Assembly: GCA_037042915.1 (NCBI GenBank)
Contig: CM073202.1
Span: 930,001-994,000, forward strand
Length of the DNA: 64,000 bases
Source of the DNA: Auricularia sp. M13
Taxonomy: Eukaryota > Basidiomycota > Agaricomycetes > Auriculariales > Auriculariaceae
Direction: 5' to 3'
Both the position numbers and the translations under genes were made by a program. Positions 45,640 to 57,530 of the stretch are shown here, one piece after another; position 1 is the first letter of the stretch, and each line of letters opens with the position of its first letter. Under the pieces are notes generated by a model. The model made no database searches and was not told the DNA's origin. It saw only the letters and a list, made by a program, of their open reading frames with translations.

Positions 45640-46390
45640 TTATTGCGCGCCTCGATGGCCACCGAGCGTTCTCGCAGCATGATTTGTGCACATGGACTCG
45701 CGCTGCATTAGCGAGCGGCCGTGGACCCTACAACGAGGACGATGGTGTAACTCGTTCGAATCCATCCAGAATTGTCCACGATGCGATGTTGCGGGCGGCT
45801 TATGCTTGCAACAGTCGCCACCCCATGTTCGCCTTGCCCGACGCTCTCTTGGGTGACATCCTGCGCTTTCCAAACAAACATGATCGGTGGACTATCTCGC
45901 AGACTTGCAGGCACCTGCGCGATTTCTGCCTGGCTACGCTAATACTGGTGTCCAATATCGATCGGAGGGCCCGGCAGTCTCGCCAGAGTTGCGATGCCTA
46001 ATGTTATTGCGCATGTCAATCAACTTGCTACTAAGCGCAGCCGTCCAGAGGTACTTGGCATGCGCGTGAATTATGTGATGGACCGCATTGCTGACGAGGA
46101 AGCCGTCGTTGGGCTCGTGCTGCCCCTTATTCCGCGACTGCACTACATCGAGATGTCGCACACTACGTGACTGGAGCGGAGAATGGGGGCCACTTCGTCG
46201 GATTCTAGAACTTCAAGGGATGCCCATCGATTCATTACCGCGTTTGTCCAAGCGGGAGGACAGCGGTTCTCGCACCTGCAACTGCAGGGAATAGAGCCGG
46301 TCGACCAGGATGCTTGGGCTCAATTTATGCTCCTGCAATCACTATTTCTGCGACTGCCGAACCCCTTCCTGGTGACTGGTACGATTTAGA
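45640..46390 (+). pseudogene. Decayed F-box paralogue
   Basis: Fragments of the family at 34.6-38.4 kb occur in order but without one open frame: LCTWTRAALAS (exon-1 motif), ACNSRHPMFALPDALLGDIL with ISQTCRHLRDFCLAT (F-box), and near the end LQLQGIEPVDQDAWAQ with LPNPFLVTG. Most of the LRR-like middle is missing. It lies about 7 kb from the intact pair and in the opposite orientation. Confidence 0.8.
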
Positions 46391-46504
46391 CAATTCTTAA
46401 CACATGGTATCCAAAGACCATTGTAGGATAGTTTCCGGCCATATGTCTGAGTGTACGGTAGTGTGTACAAAACAGGGGGAAAAAAGTGCGACAGTGGTCC
46501 CCAC

Positions 46505-49199
46505 TCAGAGGCGACCGCGTAGGCATTCGTCCACCCGAGCTATAAGAGAACTCAACAGCGCCTGCACCTCAGCATTATCCCCTTCATTGATCGTCACGCA
46601 CATGGCCTCCCTTAGCTCCCTCCATAGGCCCGGCGCAAGAGCAGGGAGGTGTGTCAGGAAAAGCTTGTCCAGGACCGGCGAAAGTTCCTCGGACGACACG
46701 CCAGCATTGGTGTCCGGGCCCTCATCGGACGTCGAAGAGTGTAGGATAGGGCGAATCATGAGACGAATGCAGTCCGGTGCAAAGAGCTCTTGCGCGAGTA
46801 CATCTGAGCGTGCGCGACCAGCGTTGTTGGGGAGCGTCTCGAGCTGCAGCTGGGCTGCGAGCGCGGCGGTGCACCGCAGCATGAGGAAGGCCGCCGACGA
46901 CGGGGCAAGACGCTCGAATCCAAGCGCACGGCAGAGCAATCTCCACGGGTATACTTCCGAGTCGTTAACACGCAGCAGGCGGAGACAGGCCGGAGGGAAC
47001 GGCAGAATGAACTGCGTTGCGAGTTCGGATAAAAGGCCGACCGGGTCTGTGGCCACAGCGACGAGACAGAGGTTGAGAATAGCGCCGCCAAATGCATCAC
47101 CACACGGATGAGCGCTGCTGAGCAAATGAATGAAGACTCGCAGGCTATCGGCGCCCCATTGCTCTTCGCGAAAGACGGCAGTATTCAGAAAGGCCAAGAG
47201 CTCCATCCCAATAACTGATGTGGAAAGGTCAACGCCTGGGTTGGAAAGCCGTTGGGAGATGAGTTTGATGTCGTTAACGAGGACTCTGACGATATCGTCC
47301 TGCAGCAGATACTGCTCTTTGTGGCAGAGGAGATGGGCAAAAAAGTCGAGGCCGTACATTGCAGTAGAGTTCGGCGATTGGCCAACGATATCGCCCTGCG
47401 GCAGCCCAGGGACCTGGAATGGTGCACAAATGGACCTCATGTAGCGGAGCTGCTCAGGTAGTTTTCCCTCATAAGAGGCATTGTGTAGACTGCCGTGAAT
47501 CAGCAACAAAGATACTGTCAGTCTCCTGCGCCGCAGCCGCGTCAGATCGCCCTGCGAAAGTAGCTCGAGGACTAGTGTGACATGGACCGGGTGCGGCGCG
47601 AGGTTGTTACTTCTACGCAAGGCTACGTCGAGGTCTTTCAAGGCAGAAGCAAAGTCAAACTCTGGAGTCACGCCTAACTCCTGCCGCACGAGTTCTGCGG
47701 TCAGAGAGACCATCCTTCCGGCCCATGAAGCGGATGAGGGATGCCGGTGGCTCAGAACGTGCCACAGCAAGTCCTTCGGCCCCAGCTTCTCGCCTACAGC
47801 AAACGGGAGCTTCATCTTCGTCGGTGCGCGCGTCTGGCCCTCCGTAAGGCTGATGATCGCGCGACAAACACGCAGATAGTTCAGCGACGGGCCAGTGTCA
47901 GCCGGGTTTTGAATGATCGTCGACTCAGACAGCCCGGGCTCACCGCTTGCGCCCCGCGTTGAGAGCGCGGCGTACAGCGTCCCGTGCAGGTCGGTCACCT
48001 TCCTGTGAAGAATATTCCAGAACGCGATATTGTACCGTGAGAGGGCGCGGAGCACTTTGGGCGACGATCGCAGCGCTCCTATGGCGTAAATGGCGACGGG
48101 TGCAGCTTCTTGATACGACGACGCAATCGCAAGCCAGGCTAGCATGCTGGCGTCCAGTGCGCTGCCCCGAGTTTCGGAATGGATGTAATCAGCCGCGGTA
48201 TTCCGGCGCCCAAGGTGAAGAGTGGCCCGCAGAGAATCTAAAGCGTTGTGCAGGTATTTGAAAATGGGTACGTAGAATGGACACGTGATGTCCCAGTAAG
48301 TCAGCATGCTGGTGCACGCGTAGAAGCCAACAATAGCACCGGTAACGATGATCAGGATGTAGGCAACACCGCGGTCAAGCGACCAGAAAAATACTGTTAG
48401 GCCAGCGAAGAAGAGGAAGACAGCCAGGTAGAGCATGAGCGGAAGCGCGGCGATTGTCTGGGGAAGTAACCAAAACTTAAGGCCGTCGTGGTAGAGCACG
48501 CGGCGGCGACCCCAGTCCTTCGCAGTGCTAATCGGGGAGAACACGCGGTCCTCGTACGCATCGAGCCACCGCTTTCCCAAGATGGCGAGCAAGGCGCCGG
48601 CCAGGTTTACAGCCAGACTGCACAGCCAAATCCGGTTTACCCACCGTGCACTGAGAGGCGAGGTGAAGTTTTGCGGGGAATAAGGACGGAGTGCAGCAGC
48701 TGTGAGGTTCCGTGACTCGGCCTGGGCGAGGAGACTGGTGTAGAGCAGTCGCGTTGCATACTCGTCCCAGTCGGGCTCGAGTTGCTTGTAGGATTCTATA
48801 ATAAACGCAGTCGCGACGCCCGCGAAGATGCCTGCCTGTAGCACGTGTGAGCATCAGGTCGTTCTCAAAGCAAGTATGCAGCGCGTACAAAAATGAGGAG
48901 AACGTCCAATCGTCTATGCCAGGCCTCCAGCTGCTTGCGGTCGTGCTTCGTTGCCTCATCGCGGTACACCTGCCACACGCGCGCATTGTCGGCTAGCTCT
49001 TCGCCGTACTCATCTGGCGGATACTTGATGTCAACTTCGGACACTGTGTAGGTACTGGCCTTTCAGCAAGCCTGTCGGGTATGTACTGCGCAAACTCGCC
49101 TTGTTTCGTACGTGTCTGCGTGGCCTTCGCCTTCTGGGTCGGTTTCGCATCTAGCGGCCAAGGCAGAGCCGTATCATGTTCGCCTATGGAGTTAGACAT
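46505..49199 (-). CDS. DUF6535-type multi-pass membrane protein
   Basis: Predicted 861 aa from exons 49199-49100, 49043-48889 and 48835-46505. The N-terminal region has VWQVYRDEATKHDRKQLEAW followed by LDVLLIFAGIFAGVATAFI and later WVNRIWLCSLAVNLAGALLA, LPLMLYLAVFLFFAGLTVFF and AYILIIVTGAIVGFYACT. This four-helix layout is typical of the DUF6535 family, abundant in agaricomycetes and of unknown role. The rest is a long soluble helical region. The first intron (49099-49044, 56 nt) has the donor GCGAGT; it is the only solution that joins the ATG exon in frame with the VSEVDIKYPPDEYG segment. Confidence 0.82.
49044..49099 (-). other. GC-AG intron of the DUF6535 gene
   Basis: Donor CAAG|GCGAGT, a possible CTGA branch site, acceptor ACACAG. 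56 nt. Confidence 0.62.
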
Positions 49200-49588
49200 G
49201 GCACTACGACCTCGGGGAGTCGAAGTGGTTGCAGGCGCGATGCAACGCGGTGCCAGCGCTGATCTGCCAGGGATCGGCCATTCGGGTACTGAGAACAAGC
49301 AGTAATAGTCCGACATACTGCCCGGCCGATTCCATGGAGTCCATGGAGTCCATGGCATATGCATGCCTCAGATTTCATGCTCATGCATGCCCCGTTATTC
49401 AACGTGCATGCCATCTCAAGTCCGTTCTTCCATAGGCTGTTTGCGCGATGCATAATTCTTAATAGCTCTTATCCAATAGTCTCAAGTTTATTCTACATCG
49501 CCAGTGCCACTGGCGACAGAGACGAGCCACACCCTCAAGATAATTGAGGCGCACGCAACCCTCGCCTAAATTTCTTTGTTTACTCGCC
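49200..49588. promoter_or_regulatory. Upstream region of the DUF6535 gene
   Basis: Non-coding. It contains a short tandem repeat of CCATGGAGT (49333-49356) and several ATGCATGC-like palindromes. Confidence 0.4.
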
Positions 49589-50851
49589 ATGTCTCTGCTC
49601 GACGTATACGTACGCTGCGCTGTTACCCGTGTTGTCCTGCCCCTCAGGCTTGCCCACTCGCGCAATCTACCGCGAGCTCTCGCATGTGCACGAACCCAGC
49701 ATGACCCGTGTGAGTATTGCTTCTATCTGCGTTGCAGTGACTGACTGGCTACCTATGCAACAGAACGACAACGATGCAGTGGCTGGTCGTGCTCAGGCGG
49801 ACAACGTGCGGATCTAGCAAGGGGCCGAGGCAAGTGTGACGACGACCGATCGTCTGCACCTGGTCTGGGCAGCATGCGCACCAGCCAGCGCGCCGAGAAG
49901 CAAGGGCGGCCAAGCCATAGGCGGACGACGCCGACGCCTCGCGGCGCCTCGAGGACTCGCAGGACCAGCGCAAGATCGAAGCCGGGACGTTGCACCGCGC
50001 GGAAGGAGCTCAAGAATATCGAGGAGGCCACTCTCCGCCGCTGGGCTGGTCAGTAGGTCGCCACGGACGCCGCGAGGTCCAGCTTCTCTTGGTACTTTGA
50101 CCTTTACTGCGGCTACCGTCGATCCAGTACAAGACGCCGTTCTCCGGCGAGGACGGGCACTTCATGCAGTAGGCAGGAGAGCTTATGACAATGTGCGTAT
50201 ATCTGTCATTCAGATTTGCATTCACTTCTGCGCCGCACCAACACTCAAAGACCGCGCGCAAGTCGCGCCGAGCGGCTTTTCGCCCTTCGCGGACGCTCTG
50301 GTCGCGAACAACATCCCCCGCATCCCCTGCATCTCACACATCTTCGCCGTCAGGAAGAGCGACCCCTTCAGCAAGGAGCAAGCCGCCGCACTCGCTTCCC
50401 AGCTGGCAGCGCAGTCCGTTTCCGACGAGCGTCGCCATGACCAGCTGAAGCTCGTGGGCGACATGACCTCCTGGTCTGCCTTCGCCCTCCCGCAGATCGA
50501 CTGGGCATGGGTGGCGCCGTCGCCCTTGTTCGCGCTGGAGCTGTCCAGCGTGCTGGCCGCGCTCGGATAGCCGGGCTGGAAGGCCGTCGGGCTGCACATG
50601 TTCGGCAAGTGTGTGTCATCGCTTGTATATTCCGTTGCTCTACTGATATTGCACACTCAGACGCGTACCCGCCCTGGCGGTCGCCGAGGCCGACGAGCGC
50701 ACAGCAGGGCTTCGCAGCCCGTGTTCTGGCGGAGCTCTGCACGCGCGTGCTTGCGCCCGCCGCGGACGATGCGCACTTCTGGGACGGGCTCTGCGCGTAT
50801 ATCGACCGCCGGCTGGAGGGCTGGACGCTCACCGAAGACAACGCGCTCTAG
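49589..50851 (+). pseudogene. Unrecognised gene, probably decayed
   Basis: Several coding-looking pieces lie in changing frames: MSLLD, then LPTRAIYRELSHVHEPSMT, then KELKNIEEATLRRWAGQ, then ALVANNIPRIPCISHIFAVR and WSAFALPQIDWAWVAP. A TAG at 50568 interrupts a frame that resumes as PGWKAVGLHMFG. The last piece, LAELCTRVLAPAADDAHFWD, ends at 50851. Some shifts can be introns, but the TAG and multiple frame changes suggest decay. I do not recognise a family. Confidence 0.35.
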
Positions 50852-51441
50852 CAAATCGGAGAGCAAGCAGCGCAGTTGCGAAGGCGGAGAACCTGTCGAG
50901 GTTCAAGCGCTCGCCGCCGACTCTTTCATATTGCCCCGATGCTTGCGCGGAAGGCCCTCTTGCTAACCGCCTGCCCTGCGTTGCGTGGTGTTACGAAGGG
51001 GAAGGGAACCTTACTTGGTACATGGATCGCTGACCAGTCTTCCGGGCCGCGCATGCAGTCCTGCAGTCTTGCAGGGCCGAATCTCGCAGATGAAGTCGGT
51101 GTCTAGTGGACATTCATAGTCGTATCTAGCCATGGGATTTATGTTTGGTAATCTATGAATGTAGGACTTCCTGCCATGCATGTTCATGTTCCCAGTATTA
51201 AGTGCTAGGATGCAAGCATGCATATGCGTATCCCATACCTTGTGTGGCCTCGACAAAGCACTATCTGCATTTTAAACCAATAAATGACTTGATTTCCCTT
51301 TTCTATATGACAGCAACTGGCTCTGACTGTTATTCACGAATTTGGCTCCGACACTTTTGCGCGAGAGCTCGCGCAAAAGTAACGGTCACACGTGACTGTG
51401 ACCAGCTTCTGTCTCCACTATCAACTACCGCTTGCGCATTT
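50852..51441. other. Intergenic region upstream of the large dioxygenase-like gene
   Basis: No coding features seen. An inverted pair (TTTTGCGCGAGAGCTCGCGCAAAA) at about 51356-51379 could form a hairpin. Confidence 0.4.
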
Positions 51442-54400
51442 ATGGCCCAGAACAGTGCAGCTGCACTGTCTGAGTCTGTTCCAGGCATTCATGGCCCGGG
51501 TGGTGGTGACGCGGCCTCTGTGGCGCACTCTCGCAACTCGCGCGAGTCTGTGGCCAGCTTGGGTGACCGCTTCAAAGAGTCACTGCGTGCAGGCTCGTCT
51601 GCCTCGAAGAAAGTAGGATTCGCTATTCGGGGCATATACAAGTTTACCATTCGTCGCTTCTCTGGCTCTCGTCGCGCTCAATCTGAACCTCTTCCTGGCC
51701 ATGTTTCACTGCTGAACTCGGACCTTGTCAGGTGCGAAAATGCTCGCTTATTTTGTGCTCCATTCACTCACTATATCCCTAGCAATTGCTCTGGAAGTGC
51801 ATTGCCTATGGAAAACACCTCTGTTTGCGCTCAGACTTCGGCCATGGCACAGGTACGGTTGCGATCCTGTGGCGACAAACCTTTGCCCACTCACTCACTC
51901 CTCAGGAAACTACAGTGCTTTCCACTGTGCCCGGTGGCTGCAGCAAATGTGCTGCTGCCGGTGCTAGCATCATTAATACTGGTTGGTCTCCAATGACTAA
52001 CCTGCGCGCGCAATCTGACCTTATGTTGCAGACTTGCCTATCTCTGATCTCCCAGCGGGTGGCAACGGCTTTCACGTTATCGGGCTCGGTCGCACTGGTG
52101 CTAGAAAGGCCGTGCTCCCAGAAAAGTCCGATGGGCTTGAATGGGATGACATTAAGCCTGCTCGCCCACCGCTCGTCATCCTCGACCGTGTACCCGTCGA
52201 TCCCAGCATTCTTCCAGAGGCCGGGTATCATTTCCCCCAGGCAGCAGAGGACATTAGGCTATATGCAGACAATAGGTACAGGACTGGGCTGTTCTATCAG
52301 TACGATTGGTTGAGTGAGACCCGGCCTCTGAAGAAGCTGTGCGCGCTGCACGCCGCCATGCATCCAGGTCTCCAACCTCTGCCCGACCCGCTCGTTGGCT
52401 ATCCACGAAATCTCTCTGTTGCCGGTCAAATGCAACTCACGCCTGGCGTCCCCGTTGCGGTGTCTGACCCCAGTAAAGCGCACCTGCTCTACAATCAGAC
52501 TGTCGCTACCCTGCATACGCCATCCAGCATGGAGAGTACACCTGGCGTGCCGGACGACTTCTATGACCACATTGTCGACCTATGCCACATCCTGTTCGGT
52601 CGCCCAGATGGCCACGAGTTCGACGAAGACCCGATCTGGGAGCTTGGGTTTAAGCATAACCTGCGGGACAACGGGCAGCAGGCTTCTCCATATGAAGGTG
52701 CCTACTCGATGGCAACGACTTCAGGCGAAGGCGAGGGTTCTGGCAATGTGCAACCTGCTGCTCAGTCGAGCGACCCGCGAGCTCGAAGGAGGCAAGGACA
52801 ATTGCTCAGGAACCAGGGTAAGCGTGGTGCAATGAACATTTGGACATGGATGGCTGACCACGCTGCAGGGTACGTTTGCCCAGAAGTGCTCAAAGCTTCT
52901 CTCTCAAGGCTCGAGTTTGATAACCTGCACTTCCGTGGAATTCATAATAACGTCCTTGGCTTCGGCCACGAGAACAATGTCTTCTTTACGTCGCTCCAAT
53001 TGAACATCTCGTTCATCCGGAGCAGCACCGTCAGCCTTGTTCAGTCCCTTGGTCGTCTTGTGGGGTGCCATCATGTCGACCCCCACGATTGTAACTGCGG
53101 GTATACTGTCTTTACACTTGTGTGTACACTGCCCGAAGGGAGCGACCACGGCGCATTCTGCTTCCCCGAGCAAGGCCTCTTTGCGCACACGATGGAGCGT
53201 ATTCCCGGATGCGACACTGCGTATGGCCCCACGTCTGTTGCCTTCTTGGTATTCAAAGGACGACACCTGCATGGAGGCTTGGCGCCACGCGCATTCTGGC
53301 AGCTTGCTGGCTCCGTCGAAGGTTCAACGATCCTGGGTGTTCGCATTGGGCTCGTTGCCTATCCAAATGGACCCGCCGTCAACCGCACTGGCACCATTGC
53401 TGTAGGGCCACCAAACGGCTTCTCGGGCTCAATGCAGCATAGTGCTCGCAAGCAGTATCAGCGGTCAATGCTGCAGGCAGGACTCACCCTCTTTGGAACT
53501 CGCCGTAACCTCGTCAATTGGATTGCTCGTGAATACTGCTTTGCTATTCACAACGACTTTGCGACTTCGGTAGCTCTGCTCCCCTTTATGCAGCGTGCAC
53601 CATTTACGATACGCGACCTCTTATCGTCCATTGAGTTCGAGGACGAGCACGGCGTCATCTGCAAAGCATCGACAGGGGACATTATTGACCCCATTCTCGA
53701 GCATGAGCTTTATGCTCGTCGCGCTGCTCTCTTTGCGCACATGCACGATTGCGCAACACACTTCAGCCTCGGCATTGCCAAGACACAAGTCAAGCGCGTT
53801 CGTGCTGAGGCTAAGGGCAAGGACTTGGTCAAGGTGCCCCCGTTTTCCTTACCACCAGGCCAGACGGATTTGGTGGTCGACGTCAAAAGCATTGTCGCTT
53901 CACGAGCATTGCCTCTCGTGCGTGATGTCGACTGACAATGCACCCATATACTGACGGTTAACGTAGGGAATTGCGTACGCCGTCGAACTGATGGATAAGC
54001 CGGGCATTGCAGTTTGGGTTAATGACCAGTACTGGTATGTGTGCATGTGCTTCAGCTTAGTTTGTGTCCTCATTTGAATAGGCCACCTTCGGACAACAAG
54101 ACTCAGTGCATTGAAGAATACACAGACCGCATTGTGACCGATATATACCCAGACATGGTCGATGGCTCTTTAGGTCCCAATGCTGCTTTGGAGCCCGATC
54201 GACTCAGCGCATTACCCACACCCGCGCCTACTTTGCAAGAAGCGCTGCCGGGCGTTCAACTGCCGCACCCTAACCTTGTGCCTGTTGGTCGAGAAACTCA
54301 TGCGCGCAAGGCAAAAGCAAGTGTCAAGGGTTCTATTGCGGCAGAGAAGGCTGCAAAAATTCAAGACGCGGGCAAGCGTGCCGCAAAGGAGCCCAAGTCG

Positions 54401-57400
54401 GCAAAGACTAAGGTAAAGATCTTCATATCTAATTGCAAGTCGTCTCAATGGCCTATTTGTAGCGTGCTGTACCTTCATCCTCCTCAAACGATGCCTCCAC
54501 CAATGAAGCTCCACGCAACACTCAGTCAAAGGTAGGTCGTCGTGTGATTTACTGGTGGCTTGTACTAATTCCGCGCGTAGCCCGGGACATCGAATGGCGC
54601 TGCCCGCAGTAAGCGACCACATCATAGTGAACCAGAGGAAGATATTGTGTGTGCATAAGCTTCAGCGAAGCACACGCCTGACATGTGCATTAGCCTGAGT
54701 CCTCACGTAAAAAAAAACCGCGCACTCTCGATCAAGAACCTCTCTCTATCTTGAAAGGCCTTTCGTCCATTGATTGGGAGGCGAAGCTGGACCGAATTGT
54801 TTCTGGACGTAGCGAGTTGCGCGGTCTGCAGCCAACAAACAAGAAGCTCCGCGAACTGTTCGGACACCTGTCCGTCCAGGAGACTACGACAAACGATGTG
54901 CTCAGTACCCATGTTGCTACGGCTCGCCAGGCCATGCTCGCGTTGCATCTCGCGGCTGACTGCGCCAAGGAGTACGCCAACGTTAAGGACATAGCACACC
55001 TCGTTCACATGCTGGAGCTCTATTCGAACATTGGCAAGTGTCGTGCTTTCGTCAACATACAGCGATGGCTGCTCGTCGAAGGACCGCTGCTCGCGGAGTA
55101 TATCTTTGCGCCAGTGAAGACTGCTAAGCCACCGAATAAAATCGACGTTCCGTGGATAGATACTGTGGCGCATGCTCTGTTCGGAGCTCTGTCCAACTAT
55201 CACGATCAACAGGTCGGGGCTGCTGGCGGAGCACGGTCACTCAAGGAGGTTGAAATTGAAATTCCCGACGGCGAGGTTTCAGTTGCTGGTGCGCAGCCAT
55301 TCTGTTTGCTTGATAATTGTTCAGAGCTCATTCTCTTTTCAGACATGGAGCCAACGCACTCTCGCCGCAGTCCTCGCAACCACAACATTCAGAGGCAGTA
55401 CGATGATGATGCAGATGATTACGACCCAGACAGCGACATGGATGCCGACTACGAGCCCGAGTGCAATGACTCTGACTCTGACTACAACGAGCTTGAACCT
55501 GACTATGCCAGCCTGAACCTGGATTACGACGACATCGCGACTGCGACTGGCTATGGGCCATCGGCAATACCATCTACCCTATCCAATAATGCCCATTTGC
55601 CCCAGCCAAACTTGCAGCGGCAAGCTCTGCAACTGGTTGCGCCAGCGACTCTGGGGAACTTCAAGCCATCTGTACGGGCGCCTCTTCGGAATCGAAAGTA
55701 CACGCTGAGCTTCACGCCATTCGCACATGGCTATAGCAAGCTGTACAACGCACTTGTCACTACGTTCGTCGAGACGCTCTTTGAGCTGATCATGGCGCCA
55801 GGATTGCGACGTGGCCAGGCTCACCTCGACATCCCTGCAGCGGTCAAGAAGACCACGGCACGGAACGGAACATCTACCCAGAGGCTTATCAGCCTTGTTG
55901 TTGCACGAGGTTGGCTCCTTCAGCTGTTGAGCGATGCAGCGGGCGGAGACCACGTTTGGGCACCACATGAACTGGGAGCTATCTATTCAACCCCGCACAG
56001 GCTCTTTCCCTCATACCAGGCGAACTCAGTCCGCATATATGAAGTGTTAGCTCATGCGCATAGGAGTGCACGTGAGGCCAAATGTGCAATCACTCTCCCT
56101 CCTCAGTTGCAGGAGATGTCGACCGCCATCCACGACTGGTTCAGCCAGCAAGATAACACCATTGTGCGGAGCATCTCGGCGTTTGCTGTGCGCTTCCGGT
56201 TCCATGTGGACGAACTACGGCAGAACACCCTCGAATCTACTGGCCATGGCGGGCCATTCCTTGTGCGTAGCACAGGTGACACAGTGCGCCGAGGTTCGAC
56301 GGCCATGGTGCGCACGACCCGCCCTGCCAAGATGAGCACCTCGCTTCCTCACAAGGTGGCAGCAAAACCAACCGATCTGACATGCTTACCAACGAGCGGG
56401 TCATTTGCGCCCTATGCGATGATGTTCAGCATGGCCATGGACCGGGAGCTCCGAGAGCGTAACGCTCCTGATGCGCTAGCACTGGATCCTGAGGACGCTG
56501 CTGCCGACATGTTCTTTACCGGCCACAATCCTGCAGGCAGCTCATCGTCACCCTCGCGCTTCACCGCTGACCAGCTAAACCCCTTGCTTGGTTTCTGGAC
56601 ATTGAGCAAGATGTTCGACAAATACTTTACGTGCGTCAGCATCCGCCAGCCACATATCTTCAAGAGCTTCGTCACTGCCGTTGCTACGGGTCAGAGCATG
56701 AGCACGGAGCGCTTTTTTGACAAGTGGATGGCGACTCCTCCATCCACGGCCACGGAAATGCTCAAAATCGTTGCGGACCAGGACCATATCAACGTCGAGG
56801 CCATAGCTGCAAATCCAGGACGCAAACCAGTTTGGCTGGCCGCTCATACGGACTATATTCCAACGCACAATATGCTCGTTTATGGTGCAGCCTGCAAGGA
56901 GTTCAGCTTTCGCAACGGTGAAACGATCCTCGAAATCTGGGCGGCGCCTTCGCCCACCGATCACGGTCGCATTACTGTTGAGGCATGGCTTTCTGAATTT
57001 TTGGACAGGAATCCAGAGCCTGCGACTCAGGTCTCTTGGACGGCCATGCGCAGCGAAGTCATGACATGGAACATCAGTCCCTTCGTTGGCGACTCGCTCA
57101 GCGCTCTTCATCTTTGCAACCGCCTCGCCAACCTTGGCATGTGCAAGCCAGCAACAGTCGTCGAGATCGGACAGTGGATCGCGGCACATCGCTCGCTTGG
57201 CGCGTACTCTGGACTGCAGATGTTGGGCTTTGGACCGCTTGACAGTGTGAACAGCGTCGTCCATGCAGTTCAGATGGTCTACGATCACTTCGACACCACC
57301 TTGACGCCTGAGCAGAAGCAGCTCCTCAATTTCAACGCTGCACTGGTCGAGAACTTCCTGTGCAAGGTTTCGCGCATCACAAAGCACCACAAAAAGCTGC

Positions 57401-57519
57401 AAATCAGCGAGACGCTGGGTACTTGGGCCCATCGATATCTTCGACGGGCGCATTCACTGATCATCGAACATTGGAAGACCGAAGAGCGTGTAGCACAATG
57501 CCGTATGTATTGTCCATGA
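51442..57519 (+). CDS. Very large protein with a probable 2-oxoglutarate/Fe(II) dioxygenase domain
   Basis: Nine or ten exons: 51442-51731, 51783-51852, 51906-51981, 52032-53917, 53967-54034, 54082-54412, 54463-54531, 54581-54646 and 54694-57519. The last may contain a 54-nt in-frame intron (55289-55342). Length is about 1875-1893 aa. The core has HHVDPHDC (His493, Asp495) and, after a beta-rich stretch, GRHLHGGLAPR (His559, Arg565). This is the HxD...H...R layout of double-stranded beta-helix dioxygenases, which in this genomic setting could be TET/JBP-like. The linker is basic (SKRPHH, SRKKKPR), suggesting nuclear import. The roughly 920-residue C-terminal part has an acidic stretch (DDDADDYDPDSD) and no domain I recognise. 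If the intron 54647-54693 is not used, the first protein ends at 54658 (955 aa) and the second is separate but lacks an ATG. Confidence 0.62.
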
Positions 57520-57530
57520 TGTATATAGAG

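Noticed and set aside
45745-45765. GTTCGAATCC, resembling a tRNA B box
   Set aside because: No matching A box or cloverleaf around it; it lies in the F-box pseudogene.
49333-49356. CCATGGAGT repeated about three times
   Set aside because: A short microsatellite; no evidence of function.
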